Below, in pieces: positions 1 to 6,030 of a stretch of 9,603 nucleotides of DNA. The position numbers were made by a program, and so were the translations under genes. The stretch's first letter is position 1; each line of letters opens with the position of its first letter. The notes beneath the pieces are model-generated. The model was not told the origin of the DNA and did no database searches. It saw only the letters and a program-made list of their open reading frames with translations. The DNA is from Pseudomonadota bacterium (GTDB lineage Bacteria; Pseudomonadota; Alphaproteobacteria; Rhodospirillales; Casp-alpha2), in the NCBI GenBank assembly GCA_027620395.1, contig JAQBZY010000030.1, positions 1 through 9,603 on the forward strand. Reading direction: 5' to 3'.

Positions 1-1216
1 GGTAGGAATAGCTTTCAATGAGCGCCGCCAGATGGCCGAGCCGCGCCCGCCTCGATATCGGCAACCCTTGCCCGGCGCGGCCAAGCCGTTCGCCCATTTG
101 ATCGAGTGTCCGCTGCCCGGCCCGGACGATTCGATCCGGGCGCGGTAGTCGGGCCGGCATCCGCTGACGGCGGCGGTCGATGCCGAGCCGCATGGCGCGG
201 ACCAATTGCTGGGCCCGGTCATCCAAGCGTTGGCCGACAGCTTCAAGCCGTCGCTTGGGGTGTGCCAGCGCCCGGTCGAGGGACTTGAGTTGCTGCGCCG
301 ACGATTGCAGGCGCCGGCCGAGCGCACGGGTCAGACGCGACAGAAGTTCTGCCTGCCGGGCCATGATCTCCGCCAATTCCGCCGCCGCCGTTGGCGTCGG
401 CGCCCGGACATCGGCGGCCAAATCGATCAAGGTCCAATCGGTTTCGTGCCCGACCGCCGAGATCAGCGGAATGTCGCTGTCGGCGGCGGCGCGGACGACA
501 ATTTCCTCGTTGAAGGCCCATAGATCCTCAATCGAGCCACCGCCCCGGGCCACGATCAGGAGATCGGGTCTCGGTATGGTGCCGCCGCCAAGTCCGTTGA
601 AGCCCCGGATCGCCGCCGCCACCTGTGCGGCGGCGCCGTCGCCCTGCACCAATACCGGCCAGACCAGAACCCGGCGCGGAAATCGATCGGCTAGGCGATG
701 CAGAATGTCCCGGATGACGGCACCGGTCGGGGACGTGACGACGCCGATGACGTCCGGCAGATAGGGCAGCAACTGTTTCCGGGCTTCGTCGAACAGGCCT
801 TCCGCCGCCAGCTTCCGCTTGCGGTCCTCGAGCAGCTTCAACAGCGCGCCTTCGCCGGCATGCTCCAACGTTTCGACGACAACCTGATATTTGGACCGCC
901 CGGCGTAGGTGGTGATGCGGCCCGACGCGATCACCTCCATGCCGTCTTCCGGGCGAATCCGAAGCCTGGCCGCCGAGGCCCGCCAGCAGACTCCGTCGAT
1001 GACGGCGTTCTCGTCCTTCAAGGAGAAATAGAGATGCCCTGAGGGCGCACGCTTAAAGCCCGATAGCTCGCCCCGGATGCGGACCTGCTCGAATCGGTGC
1101 TCCATGGTCGTCTTGATGAGACCGGAAATCTCGCTGACCGAGAACACCGGCAGATTGTCACCGACGGCACCATCGCCGTCAGAGGCATCGTTACGGGTAG
1201 ACGCGTCGGTTTCCAT
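1..1216 (-). CDS. xseA: Exodeoxyribonuclease VII large subunit, C-terminus cut by window edge
   Basis: XseA is the large, catalytic subunit of exonuclease VII, which with XseB degrades single-stranded DNA from both ends in the cytoplasm. The reading frame is open from an ATG at 1216 to the left edge, giving 405 codons. The family is usually about 450 residues or more, so roughly the last 50 or more are missing. The N-terminal OB-fold domain (about residues 22-115) contains the typical [12 protein letters not shown] start and [10 protein letters not shown]. The catalytic domain follows with [13 protein letters not shown] (158-170), [16 protein letters not shown] (223-238) and [16 protein letters not shown] (254-269), then APTPTAAAE (272-280). 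Residues 280-405 are Arg/Gln/Leu-rich, as expected for the helical coiled-coil region. The last visible residues, LIESYSY, are the stretch that normally precedes the conserved C-terminal segment. No good Shine-Dalgarno sequence is seen before the ATG. The gene diverges from purD, 59 bases away. No frameshift is visible. Identification is firm. Confidence 0.96.
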   Translation of the reverse strand, partial: METDASTRNDASDGDGAVGDNLPVFSVSEISGLIKTTMEHRFEQVRIRGELSGFKRAPSGHLYFSLKDENAVIDGVCWRASAARLRIRPEDGMEVIASGRITTYAGRSKYQVVVETLEHAGEGALLKLLEDRKRKLAAEGLFDEARKQLLPYLPDVIGVVTSPTGAVIRDILHRLADRFPRRVLVWPVLVQGDGAAAQVAAAIRGFNGLGGGTIPRPDLLIVARGGGSIEDLWAFNEEIVVRAAADSDIPLISAVGHETDWTLIDLAADVRAPTPTAAAELAEIMARQAELLSRLTRALGRRLQSSAQQLKSLDRALAHPKRRLEAVGQRLDDRAQQLVRAMRLGIDRRRQRMPARLPRPDRIVRAGQRTLDQMGERLGRAGQGLPISRRARLGHLAALIESYSY

Positions 1217-1224
1217 GGATAGAC

Positions 1225-1253
1225 TGTATGTCGGAAGCGGGCAGAGATGACAA
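1225..1253 (-). promoter_or_regulatory. Possible xseA promoter (TTGTCA-17-CATACA)
   Basis: On the minus strand a TTGTCA box (1253-1248) is followed after 17 bases by CATACA (1230-1225). The predicted transcription start would fall at about 1217-1219, practically on the xseA ATG at 1216, which has no Shine-Dalgarno sequence. This would give a leaderless or nearly leaderless mRNA. The -10 match is poor (three of six to TATAAT), so this is a weak call based only on sequence resemblance and spacing. Confidence 0.25.
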
Positions 1254-1262
1254 CCGCGGACC

Positions 1263-1268
1263 AGGGAG
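1263..1268 (+). promoter_or_regulatory. Shine-Dalgarno site that fixes the purD start
   Basis: AGGGAG lies seven bases before the ATG at 1276. It favours that start over the in-frame ATG at 1228, which would add 16 residues with no counterpart in the family. The 1276 start puts the nucleotide-binding motif [11 protein letters not shown] directly at the N-terminus, as in other PurD proteins. Confidence 0.75.
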
Positions 1269-1275
1269 TGACGGC

Positions 1276-2550
1276 ATGAAAGTACTTTTGGTCGGCAGCG
1301 GCGGGCGGGAACATTCGCTTGCCTGGGCGGTTTCCCGCTCCAAACGCCTGACCAAACTCTATTGCGCGCCCGGCAATGCCGGGATCGCCACGCTCGCGGA
1401 ATGTCTCGACATCGACGCCTTGGATATTTCCGGCCTGTGCGAGGCGATTACGCGCCTCGGCATTGATTTCGTGATCGTCGGCCCGGAGGCGCCGCTGGTG
1501 GCCGGCCTCGCCGACCGCGTCTCCGACATGGGCATTCCGGTGTTCGGGCCCTCGGCGGCGGCGGCCGCGCTTGAGGGATCGAAGGGTTTCATGAAGGACA
1601 TCCTCGCCAAATACGGCATCCCGACCGCCGAGTACCAACGCTTCGACGAACCCGATGCCGCCAAGGAATACATCCGGGCCAAAAACAAACCTCTCGTCGT
1701 CAAGGCCGACGGACTGGCCGCCGGCAAAGGTGTGATCCTGAGCCATAGCGTTACGGAGGCCTATGCCGCCGTCGACCAAATCATGGTCGAGGAAGCGTTC
1801 GGCGGCGCCGGCGCCGAAATCGTCATCGAGGAATTCCTGGAGGGCGAGGAGGCGAGCTTCTTCGCGCTTTGCGATGGCACCCGCGCCATCCCGTTGGCTG
1901 GCGCCCAGGACCACAAACAGGTGCACGACGGCGACCACGGCCCCAATACCGGCGGCATGGGCGCTTACTCGCCGGCGTCGGTCCTCGATCCGGCCATGAC
2001 CGAGCGGGTGATGCGGGAAATCATCACCCCGACCGTCGAGGCCATGGCCAAGGAAGGTAGGCCCTATACGGGCGTGCTGTTTGCCGGCTTGATGATCGGC
2101 CAAGCCGGCCCAAAGGTGATCGAATTCAACTGCCGCTTCGGCGATCCGGAGTGTCAGCCGATCATGATGCGGCTCAAATCGGATGCGCTCGAGATGCTGC
2201 TGGCCGCCGCCAAGGGCGAGTTGGACCGCATCAAACTGGAATGGGATCCGCGCCCGGCACTCTGCGTGGTGATGGCGGCCAATGGTTATCCCGGCCACTA
2301 TATGAAAGAGACTGTCATCGAAGGTGTCGAGGCCGCCGACAAGCTGGATGGCGTGCAAGTGTTTCACGCCGGCACCGCCAGGAACGATGCCGGCCAACTG
2401 ATCGCCACCGGCGGCCGGGTGTTGGGCGTCACCGCCATCCAACCGACCGTCGGAGACGCGCAAAAGCTTGCCTATCGGGCCGTTGATCTGATCCGCTGGC
2501 CGGAAGGGTTCTGCCGCCGCGACATCGGCTGGCGAGCGGTCGGACGCTGA
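1276..2550 (+). CDS. purD: Phosphoribosylamine--glycine ligase (GAR synthetase)
   Basis: PurD joins glycine to 5-phosphoribosylamine using ATP, making glycinamide ribonucleotide in the second step of de novo purine synthesis in the cytosol. The protein is 424 residues, normal for the family. It begins with [17 protein letters not shown], the N-terminal domain motif, followed by APGNAGIA (31-38) and [13 protein letters not shown] (68-80). The ATP-grasp region contains [10 protein letters not shown] (101-110), [13 protein letters not shown] (141-153) and the glycine-rich [11 protein letters not shown] (223-233). The PurD signature RFGDPECQ is at 287-294. The C-terminus, [12 protein letters not shown], is typical of alphaproteobacterial members. 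The gene is divergent from xseA. No downstream partner is close: 206 non-coding bases with palindromic repeats follow the stop, and I see no T-tailed terminator there. The identification is certain; the start is well supported by the Shine-Dalgarno site. Confidence 0.98.
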   Translation: MKVLLVGSGGREHSLAWAVSRSKRLTKLYCAPGNAGIATLAECLDIDALDISGLCEAITRLGIDFVIVGPEAPLVAGLADRVSDMGIPVFGPSAAAAALEGSKGFMKDILAKYGIPTAEYQRFDEPDAAKEYIRAKNKPLVVKADGLAAGKGVILSHSVTEAYAAVDQIMVEEAFGGAGAEIVIEEFLEGEEASFFALCDGTRAIPLAGAQDHKQVHDGDHGPNTGGMGAYSPASVLDPAMTERVMREIITPTVEAMAKEGRPYTGVLFAGLMIGQAGPKVIEFNCRFGDPECQPIMMRLKSDALEMLLAAAKGELDRIKLEWDPRPALCVVMAANGYPGHYMKETVIEGVEAADKLDGVQVFHAGTARNDAGQLIATGGRVLGVTAIQPTVGDAQKLAYRAVDLIRWPEGFCRRDIGWRAVGR

Positions 2551-2599
2551 CGGCTAAAGATAATGCGGCGCTGGTAAGCCATCCTATCGCACCCCATGT

Positions 2600-2605
2600 T
2601 ATAAC
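2600..2605 (+). promoter_or_regulatory. Possible -10 box upstream of the DUF1244 operon
   Basis: TATAAC matches five of six positions of the -10 consensus and lies in the only AT-rich patch between purD and the next gene. The sequence 17 bases upstream (AGCCAT) is not a convincing -35 box. If it is used, transcription would start near 2612 and both REP-like palindromes would be transcribed in a leader of about 145 bases. Confidence 0.22.
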
Positions 2606-2620
2606 CAATCATAGTGACTG

Positions 2621-2671
2621 GAATTGACCTCGTGCTTCGAGACGCTACGCTCCTCTGCATGAGGTCAATTC
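2621..2671 (-). repeat. REP-like palindrome, copy 1 (inverted orientation)
   Basis: The outer arms GAATTGACCTC (2621-2631) and GAGGTCAATTC (2661-2671) are a perfect 11-base inverted repeat. Pairing continues inward through GTGC (2632-2635) and GCAT (2657-2660) with one G-T pair. The central part, read on the minus strand, holds GAGGAG (2655-2650), a short GC-rich piece and CTCGAAG (2641-2635). These are the same core words as in the neighbouring copy at 2684-2722, which lies in the opposite orientation. The design (GAGGAG, GC hairpin, CTCGAAG, flanking complementary arms) resembles extragenic palindromes scattered through many alphaproteobacterial genomes. It does not code for protein. Confidence 0.75.
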
Positions 2672-2683
2672 TTGGAACCCGTC

Positions 2684-2722
2684 TCACCCTGAGGAGGACC
2701 GCAGGTCCGCCTCGAAGGGCGA
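2684..2722 (+). repeat. REP-like palindrome, copy 2 (direct orientation)
   Basis: This is a nested palindrome. The tip is GGACC (2696-2700), loop GCA, GGTCC (2704-2708). The middle stem is GAGG (2691-2694) with CCTC (2710-2713). The outer stem is TCACCCT (2684-2690) with AGGGCGA (2716-2722), with one mismatch. It shares GAGGAG and CTCGAAG with copy 1, so the two form an inverted pair separated by 12 bases. Copy 1 has extended its outer arms with a perfect AT-containing stem, while copy 2 keeps the GC-rich inner hairpin. Family membership comes from remembered patterns; a genome-wide count would settle it. Confidence 0.75.
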
Positions 2723-2745
2723 AGCGGCGAATGGACAATAAAGCC

Positions 2746-2750
2746 GAGGA
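2746..2750 (+). promoter_or_regulatory. Shine-Dalgarno site for the DUF1244 gene
   Basis: GAGGA ends six bases before the ATG at 2757 and supports that start. It is the only clear ribosome binding site in this two-gene unit; the second gene has none and begins on the overlap. Confidence 0.65.
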
Positions 2751-2756
2751 AACATC

Positions 2757-3074
2757 ATGGACGACAAAACACGCGACGAAATTCAGGCTGACGCCTTCCG
2801 TGGTCTGATCAAGCACCTGCAGAAGCGCGCCGATGTCCAGAACATCGACGTCATGAATTTGGCCGGATTCTGCCGCAACTGCCTGTCCAAATGGCTGGCG
2901 GCGGCGGCCGAGGCCAAGGGCGTCGATCTTTCCGACGCGCAAGCGCGCGAGATGGTCTATGGCATGCCCTACGACGAGTGGAAATCCAAGCATCAGGCGC
3001 CGGCCAGCGAAGCCCAGAAGCAGCGCTTCGAGGAAACCAAGCCGATGCATGCCGACATCAGCGGCCACAAATGA
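2757..3074 (+). CDS. DUF1244 family protein of unknown function
   Basis: The 105-residue protein is a full-length DUF1244 member, a small family common in Proteobacteria with no established function. The diagnostic block, VMNLAGFCRNCLSKWL, lies at residues 32-47 and includes a Cys-x-x-Cys pair (C39, C42). A second conserved block, EMVYGMPYDEWK, is at 65-76. There is no signal peptide or membrane segment, so it should be cytoplasmic. The rest looks helical and charged, with a polar C-terminal tail (about 80-105). The paired cysteines could bind a metal or be redox active, but this is inference. The ATG is supported by a Shine-Dalgarno site. Its stop TGA overlaps the start of the next gene (ATGA), so the two are probably translated together. 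The upstream region carries two REP-like palindromes. Family assignment is confident; function is unknown. Confidence 0.93.
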   Translation: MDDKTRDEIQADAFRGLIKHLQKRADVQNIDVMNLAGFCRNCLSKWLAAAAEAKGVDLSDAQAREMVYGMPYDEWKSKHQAPASEAQKQRFEETKPMHADISGHK

Positions 3075-4129
3075 TCCACCCGATGGCCGATCTACCGCCA
3101 CCGATTGCCGCCAAGCGCCCCAACTTCTGGCGCGCCTCTGGGTACGAACTGCTGGCCCCCGACGACGGTGGGCATCTTGGCGTCACCGACGATTACCTCA
3201 GAGCCTATTTGGCTCGGCCCGAGATCGCGCCGGTCGAGGAATCGTGCGACAAGGAGCGCACGCTCCACGAAAAACTGCTGGCCTCGCCGACCCGGCCGGT
3301 AAAGTCAGCCGAGATCGACGCCTTCGCCGATCCCGATGCCACGGACAACTACCGGATCATGCTCGATTTCCGCGACCGGCTGATTCGGACCGGCAGTATC
3401 GAGGCCTGTTATCTCGATATCTTCCGCTCAGGCGCGGTAAAAATTCCGCCGCTGTTTTTGGACCAGATGGCGCATGTCATCGTCCGCGGCATTCTTGAAG
3501 GCACCGACGATCCATTCCGGGCCCGAGCCGGTGAACTGTTCTTCCGCGAGCAGACGGTAACCGTATTGGAAGGCGCAGTGCTCGCGGGCGACGCCGAGAC
3601 GGTGGAAATGCTGGCCACCACCGGCGGCATGGGTTCGATCGGCAAGCTTTTGGTCGAGGGCGGCGTCAGGCCCAAGGAAGTCGATCTCGACGTGCTGCAG
3701 CCGGAAACGGCGTTTGTCTATTGGCAGCGCGAGAGCCGGCACGACATGGTGCTCGATCTTTCGTTCACCCGGCCCGGCTTGGATGCACTCTGTCGCGTCC
3801 TTGAGAGCTGGGTTCGGCATTTCACCGGCGCTCTGGTTTCGATTCAGCCGGTGCAGCAGATCACCGACGAAAAATGGGTTTGGCACATTGGCTTGGATGC
3901 CGACGCGACATCGATCCTGAACGATCTTTACAACGGCGACGAGGTCGAGGACGAACGGCGAAGCCGCCTGATCTCGCTGTTCCGTCTGGAGTTCAAGGAT
4001 CCGACGCTGATGCGCCACGATATCGCCGGGCGGCCGGTCTATCTGGGTCTGGCCATGAACGAGAATAAAAAAATCCGGCTGAAGCCGCAGAACATCCTGG
4101 TCAATCTGCCGTTGGCGCCGGAGGCGTAG
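3071..4129 (+). CDS. DUF6352-like protein of unknown function
   Basis: This 352-residue protein resembles the family I know as DUF6352; the exact family number is from memory. The N-terminal block RPNFWRASGYELL (16-28) is followed by LGVTDDYLRAYLARPEIAPVEESC (36-59), then DNYRIMLDFRDRLI (92-105) and an acidic and hydrophobic middle with PPLFLDQMAHVI (126-137) and ELFFREQTV (155-163). The C-terminal part has KWVWHIGLDADATSILNDLY (268-287) and LISLFRLEF (300-308). No signal peptide, membrane span or recognisable catalytic motif is visible, so it is probably cytoplasmic. The ATG at 3071 overlaps the DUF1244 stop by four bases and no Shine-Dalgarno sequence precedes it. ATG 3083 is an alternative start four codons later. 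The frame stays open upstream to 2891 inside DUF1244, but that extension is a shadow. The gene ends 21 bases from the convergent tadA. It is clearly a real gene; I do not know what it does. Confidence 0.88.
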   Translation: MIHPMADLPPPIAAKRPNFWRASGYELLAPDDGGHLGVTDDYLRAYLARPEIAPVEESCDKERTLHEKLLASPTRPVKSAEIDAFADPDATDNYRIMLDFRDRLIRTGSIEACYLDIFRSGAVKIPPLFLDQMAHVIVRGILEGTDDPFRARAGELFFREQTVTVLEGAVLAGDAETVEMLATTGGMGSIGKLLVEGGVRPKEVDLDVLQPETAFVYWQRESRHDMVLDLSFTRPGLDALCRVLESWVRHFTGALVSIQPVQQITDEKWVWHIGLDADATSILNDLYNGDEVEDERRSRLISLFRLEFKDPTLMRHDIAGRPVYLGLAMNENKKIRLKPQNILVNLPLAPEA

Positions 4130-4150
4130 GCCCCTCGGGCACCCCCTCAC

Positions 4151-4603
4151 CTAGCGCCGCTGTTGGAAGAATTCCTTCAGCAACGCCGCCGCATCGCTTT
4201 CCATCAGCCCGCCGATCACGTCCGGCGCATGGTGGCAGGTCGGATGTGAAAACACCCGCGCGCCATGTTCGACGCCGCCGCCCTTGGCATCGTAGGCCGC
4301 GAACACGATCCGCGCGATCCTGGCCAACGACGCCGCTTGCGCGCACATGGCGCAGGGCTCCAGCGTCACGAACAGATCGCAACCGACGAGACGCGGCGAA
4401 CCGATGGCCTTGGCGGCGGCACGGATCGCCAGCACTTCCGCGTGCGCCGTCGGATCATTGTCGGCTTCGGTGCGGTTGCCGGCCCGGGCGACGATGTCGG
4501 CACCTTTGGCGATGACAGCGCCGACCGGCACCTCGCCACGCCCGGCGGCGAGCATGGCCTGCTCGAGCGCCGCCGCCATCATCATATGGTCCCTGCCCTG
4601 CAT
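4151..4603 (-). CDS. tadA: tRNA-specific adenosine deaminase
   Basis: TadA deaminates adenosine 34 to inosine in the anticodon of tRNA-Arg(ACG), allowing one tRNA to read several arginine codons. It is zinc-dependent and acts as a cytoplasmic dimer. With the chosen start the protein has 150 residues. The zinc site is visible: HAE at 54-56 (H54 ligand, E56 proton shuttle) and PCAMC at 83-87 (C84 and C87 ligands). EVPVGAVIA (24-32) and NDPTAHAE are typical, and the C-terminal block KGGGVEHGARVF followed by SHPTCHH resembles alphaproteobacterial members. Start choice is uncertain. ATG 4603 has AGGG seven bases upstream. ATGs at 4585, 4582 and 4579 (a Met-Met-Met run) have AGGGA close by and would shorten the protein by six to eight residues. 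The frame extends to 4864 against rluB without family resemblance. The gene converges with the DUF6352-like gene and diverges from rluB. Confidence 0.96.
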   Translation of the reverse strand: MQGRDHMMMAAALEQAMLAAGRGEVPVGAVIAKGADIVARAGNRTEADNDPTAHAEVLAIRAAAKAIGSPRLVGCDLFVTLEPCAMCAQAASLARIARIVFAAYDAKGGGVEHGARVFSHPTCHHAPDVIGGLMESDAAALLKEFFQQRR

Positions 4604-4609
4604 GCCGAG

Positions 4610-4638
4610 ACCCTGCCCGCCGGCTGGGGCGCGGTCAA
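4610..4638 (-). promoter_or_regulatory. Possible tadA promoter
   Basis: TTGACC (4638-4633, minus strand) matches five of six -35 positions and lies 29 bases before the tadA ATG at 4603. The sequence 17 bases downstream (CAGGGT, 4615-4610) is a poor -10 and overlaps the likely Shine-Dalgarno bases of the 4603 start. It faces away from the TTGACA of rluB, with 13 bases between the two boxes. Support is the -35 match and the position in an 82-base divergent gap. Confidence 0.3.
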
Positions 4639-4651
4639 TAGGTCGGGTTTC

Positions 4652-4680
4652 TTGACAAAACCGGCCTCTGGGCTCACGAC
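4652..4680 (+). promoter_or_regulatory. Possible rluB-rsmD promoter with a perfect -35 box
   Basis: TTGACA (4652-4657) is a perfect -35 hexamer and, with the preceding C, matches the CTTGAC form common in alphaproteobacterial promoters. The base window 17 downstream is CACGAC (4675-4680), a weak -10. The inferred transcription start would fall near 4686-4688, on the rluB ATG. No proper Shine-Dalgarno sequence precedes that ATG (only GGGG one base away), so a leaderless transcript is possible. Confidence 0.35.
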
Positions 4681-4685
4681 GGGGC

Positions 4686-5423
4686 ATGAATGAGACACCA
4701 GAAAAAGGCGAGCGCATCGCCAAGGTAATGGCCCGGGCCGGACTTTGTTCCAGACGCGAAGCCGAGCGCTGGATTCTAGAAGGCCGCGTCGCCGTCAACG
4801 GCAACGTCCTGACCACGCCGGCCTGTGTCGTCGGCGCCGCCGATACCGTTGCCGTCGACGGCAAACCGCTGCCGGGCTTGGAGCCGGCACGGCTTTGGCG
4901 CTATCACAAGCCGGCCGGACTGGTCACCTCGCACAAGGATCCGGAAGGCCGCCGAACCGTGTTCGAGACCCTGCCCAAGCATCTGCCACGGGTCATCTCC
5001 ATCGGTCGGCTCGATTTGACATCGGAGGGTCTGCTGCTCTTGACCAACGACGGCGCATTGGCGAGGCGGCTCGAGTTGCCGGCAACCGGCTGGGCCCGAC
5101 GCTACCGGGCCCGCATCCACGGTAACTTGGACGCCAAGGCGATCCAATCGGTGGCGGGCGGCGTCACCATCGATGGCGTCAAGTACGGCCCGGTGAAGAT
5201 CGACATGGAAGCCCGCACCGGCGCCAACGCCTGGTTCGCGGTTTCGATCAAGGAAGGCAAGAACCGCGAAGTCCGAAAGGTGATGGAGCATCTGGGCGTC
5301 ACCGTCAATCGGCTGATCCGAACCGCCTACGGCCCGTTCCAGTTGGGCGGTCTCGTCGCCGGCGATGTTGAGGAAGTGGCGCCGAAAGTGCTTCGCGATC
5401 AATTGGGGATCAGTAAGGCGTGA
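4686..5423 (+). CDS. rluB: Ribosomal large subunit pseudouridine synthase, RluB/RsuA family
   Basis: Members of this family isomerise specific uridines of rRNA to pseudouridine; RluB of E. coli modifies 23S U2605. The 245-residue protein has an N-terminal S4 RNA-binding domain (about 9-60: IAKVMARAGLCSRREAE, then RVAVNG). The catalytic domain begins at RLWRYHKPAGLVTS (69-82). The catalytic aspartate is D110 in the GRLDLTSEGLLLLTNDG block (107-123). The EGKNREVRK motif (190-198) and RLIRTAYGPFQLGGL (209-223) are also typical. The subfamily (RluB rather than RluE/RluF/RsuA) is inferred from the S4 domain and overall match. Start ATG 4686 lacks a good ribosome binding site; Met14 would remove part of the S4 domain. 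The stop overlaps the GTG of rsmD by four bases, so the two rRNA modification genes are likely co-translated. Confidence 0.94.
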   Translation: MNETPEKGERIAKVMARAGLCSRREAERWILEGRVAVNGNVLTTPACVVGAADTVAVDGKPLPGLEPARLWRYHKPAGLVTSHKDPEGRRTVFETLPKHLPRVISIGRLDLTSEGLLLLTNDGALARRLELPATGWARRYRARIHGNLDAKAIQSVAGGVTIDGVKYGPVKIDMEARTGANAWFAVSIKEGKNREVRKVMEHLGVTVNRLIRTAYGPFQLGGLVAGDVEEVAPKVLRDQLGISKA

Positions 5424-5986
5424 GGATCGTCAGCGGCCAGTTCAAGGGCCGGCGGCTATCGGTGCCCGTCGGCCGCGATATCCGTCCGACCTCGGACCGA
5501 GCCCGCCAAGCCGTCTTCAACGTCATCGAACACGCCGAGTTCGCGCCCAAGATCAAGGGTGCGAGCGTCATCGACGTCTGCGCCGGCACCGGCGCCATGG
5601 GTTTGGAAGCGTTGAGCCGGGGCGCCACTAAACTAACAGCCATCGACGCCGATCCCGATGCACTGGCGCTGGTCCGCAAGAATGCCGGCACGCTTGGCCA
5701 GGCCCTCGCCGTCACCATGCTCAGGCTCGATGCGACCAAGTTGCCGCCGCCGCCGAAAGCAGCGCTTTGTCCGGCGGGCATCGCCTTCATCGATCCGCCG
5801 TATGGCTTGGGGCTGGCGGCACCGATATTGCTGTCGCTCGCCGGACGCGGCTGGGTCGGCCAGGAGAGTCTCATTGTTCTGGAAACGGCGGCCAAGGAGC
5901 CGTTCGAGCCGCCGCGCGGATTTCAATTGATCGATCAGCGGCGCTACGGCGCGGCCATGGTAAGTTTCCTGAAACTTGCGGCTTGA
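5420..5986 (+). CDS. rsmD: 16S rRNA (guanine-N2) methyltransferase RsmD
   Basis: RsmD methylates G966 of 16S rRNA at N2 using S-adenosylmethionine, acting on assembled 30S particles. The protein is 188 residues, normal for the family. It begins with MRIVSGQFKGRRL, then RPTSDRARQAVFNVI (22-36), both hallmarks. The SAM-binding glycine motif is VIDVCAGTGAMGLEALSRGA (50-69). The acidic end of the following strand is AIDADPDAL (74-82). The catalytic DPPY is at 125-128. A Pro-Pro-Pro-Pro run (109-112), encoded by four CCG codons, is a likely EF-P-dependent pause site. The start is GTG, overlapping the rluB stop in GTGA; no strong Shine-Dalgarno sequence is present, consistent with coupling to rluB. 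A terminator follows eight bases after the stop. Identification is firm. Confidence 0.96.
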   Translation: MRIVSGQFKGRRLSVPVGRDIRPTSDRARQAVFNVIEHAEFAPKIKGASVIDVCAGTGAMGLEALSRGATKLTAIDADPDALALVRKNAGTLGQALAVTMLRLDATKLPPPPKAALCPAGIAFIDPPYGLGLAAPILLSLAGRGWVGQESLIVLETAAKEPFEPPRGFQLIDQRRYGAAMVSFLKLAA

Positions 5987-5994
5987 AAATTTCC

Positions 5995-6030
5995 GTCATT
6001 CCCCGCTGGCGCGGGGATGACAATTTTTTT
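5995..6030 (+). terminator. Rho-independent terminator for rsmD, built from a GTCATTCCC-type palindrome
   Basis: The arms are GTCATTCCCCGC (5995-6006) and GCGGGGATGAC (6011-6021), with one bulged T in the left arm and a TGGC loop. A run of seven T (6024-6030) begins two bases after the stem, so it should terminate plus-strand transcripts from rluB-rsmD. The T run reaches into the mutL stop codon, so the element also serves the opposite strand. Reading on the minus strand, a TTTT lies five bases beyond the stem, making a weaker terminator for mutL. The GTCATTCCC/GGGGATGAC word is common in intergenic palindromes of Proteobacteria, so this may be a dispersed repeat taken over as a terminator. 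Confidence 0.82.

Noticed and set aside
180..764. Plus-strand frames opposite xseA
   Set aside because: The minus strand gives a continuous XseA with all expected motifs; the plus-strand products are Arg/Ala/Ser-rich shadow translations.
1228..1275. Upstream ATG extending purD by 16 residues
   Set aside because: The extension has no family counterpart, and AGGGAG lies at ideal distance from ATG 1276.
1018..2463. 481-residue minus-strand reading frame opposite purD and the xseA start
   Set aside because: It is antisense to a confident purD and also overlaps the first part of xseA. Its translation is rich in His, Arg, Gly and Asp with no recognisable family, as expected from the complement of a GC-rich coding frame.
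2614..2808. 64-residue plus-strand frame across the REP-like repeats
   Set aside because: It begins with a non-ATG codon inside palindromic sequence and runs into DUF1244 in another frame. There is no family resemblance.
4604..4864. N-terminal extension of tadA by 87 residues, overlapping rluB antisense
   Set aside because: TadA homologues start close to the EVPVGAV block; the extension runs through the S4-domain coding part of rluB and shows no domain.
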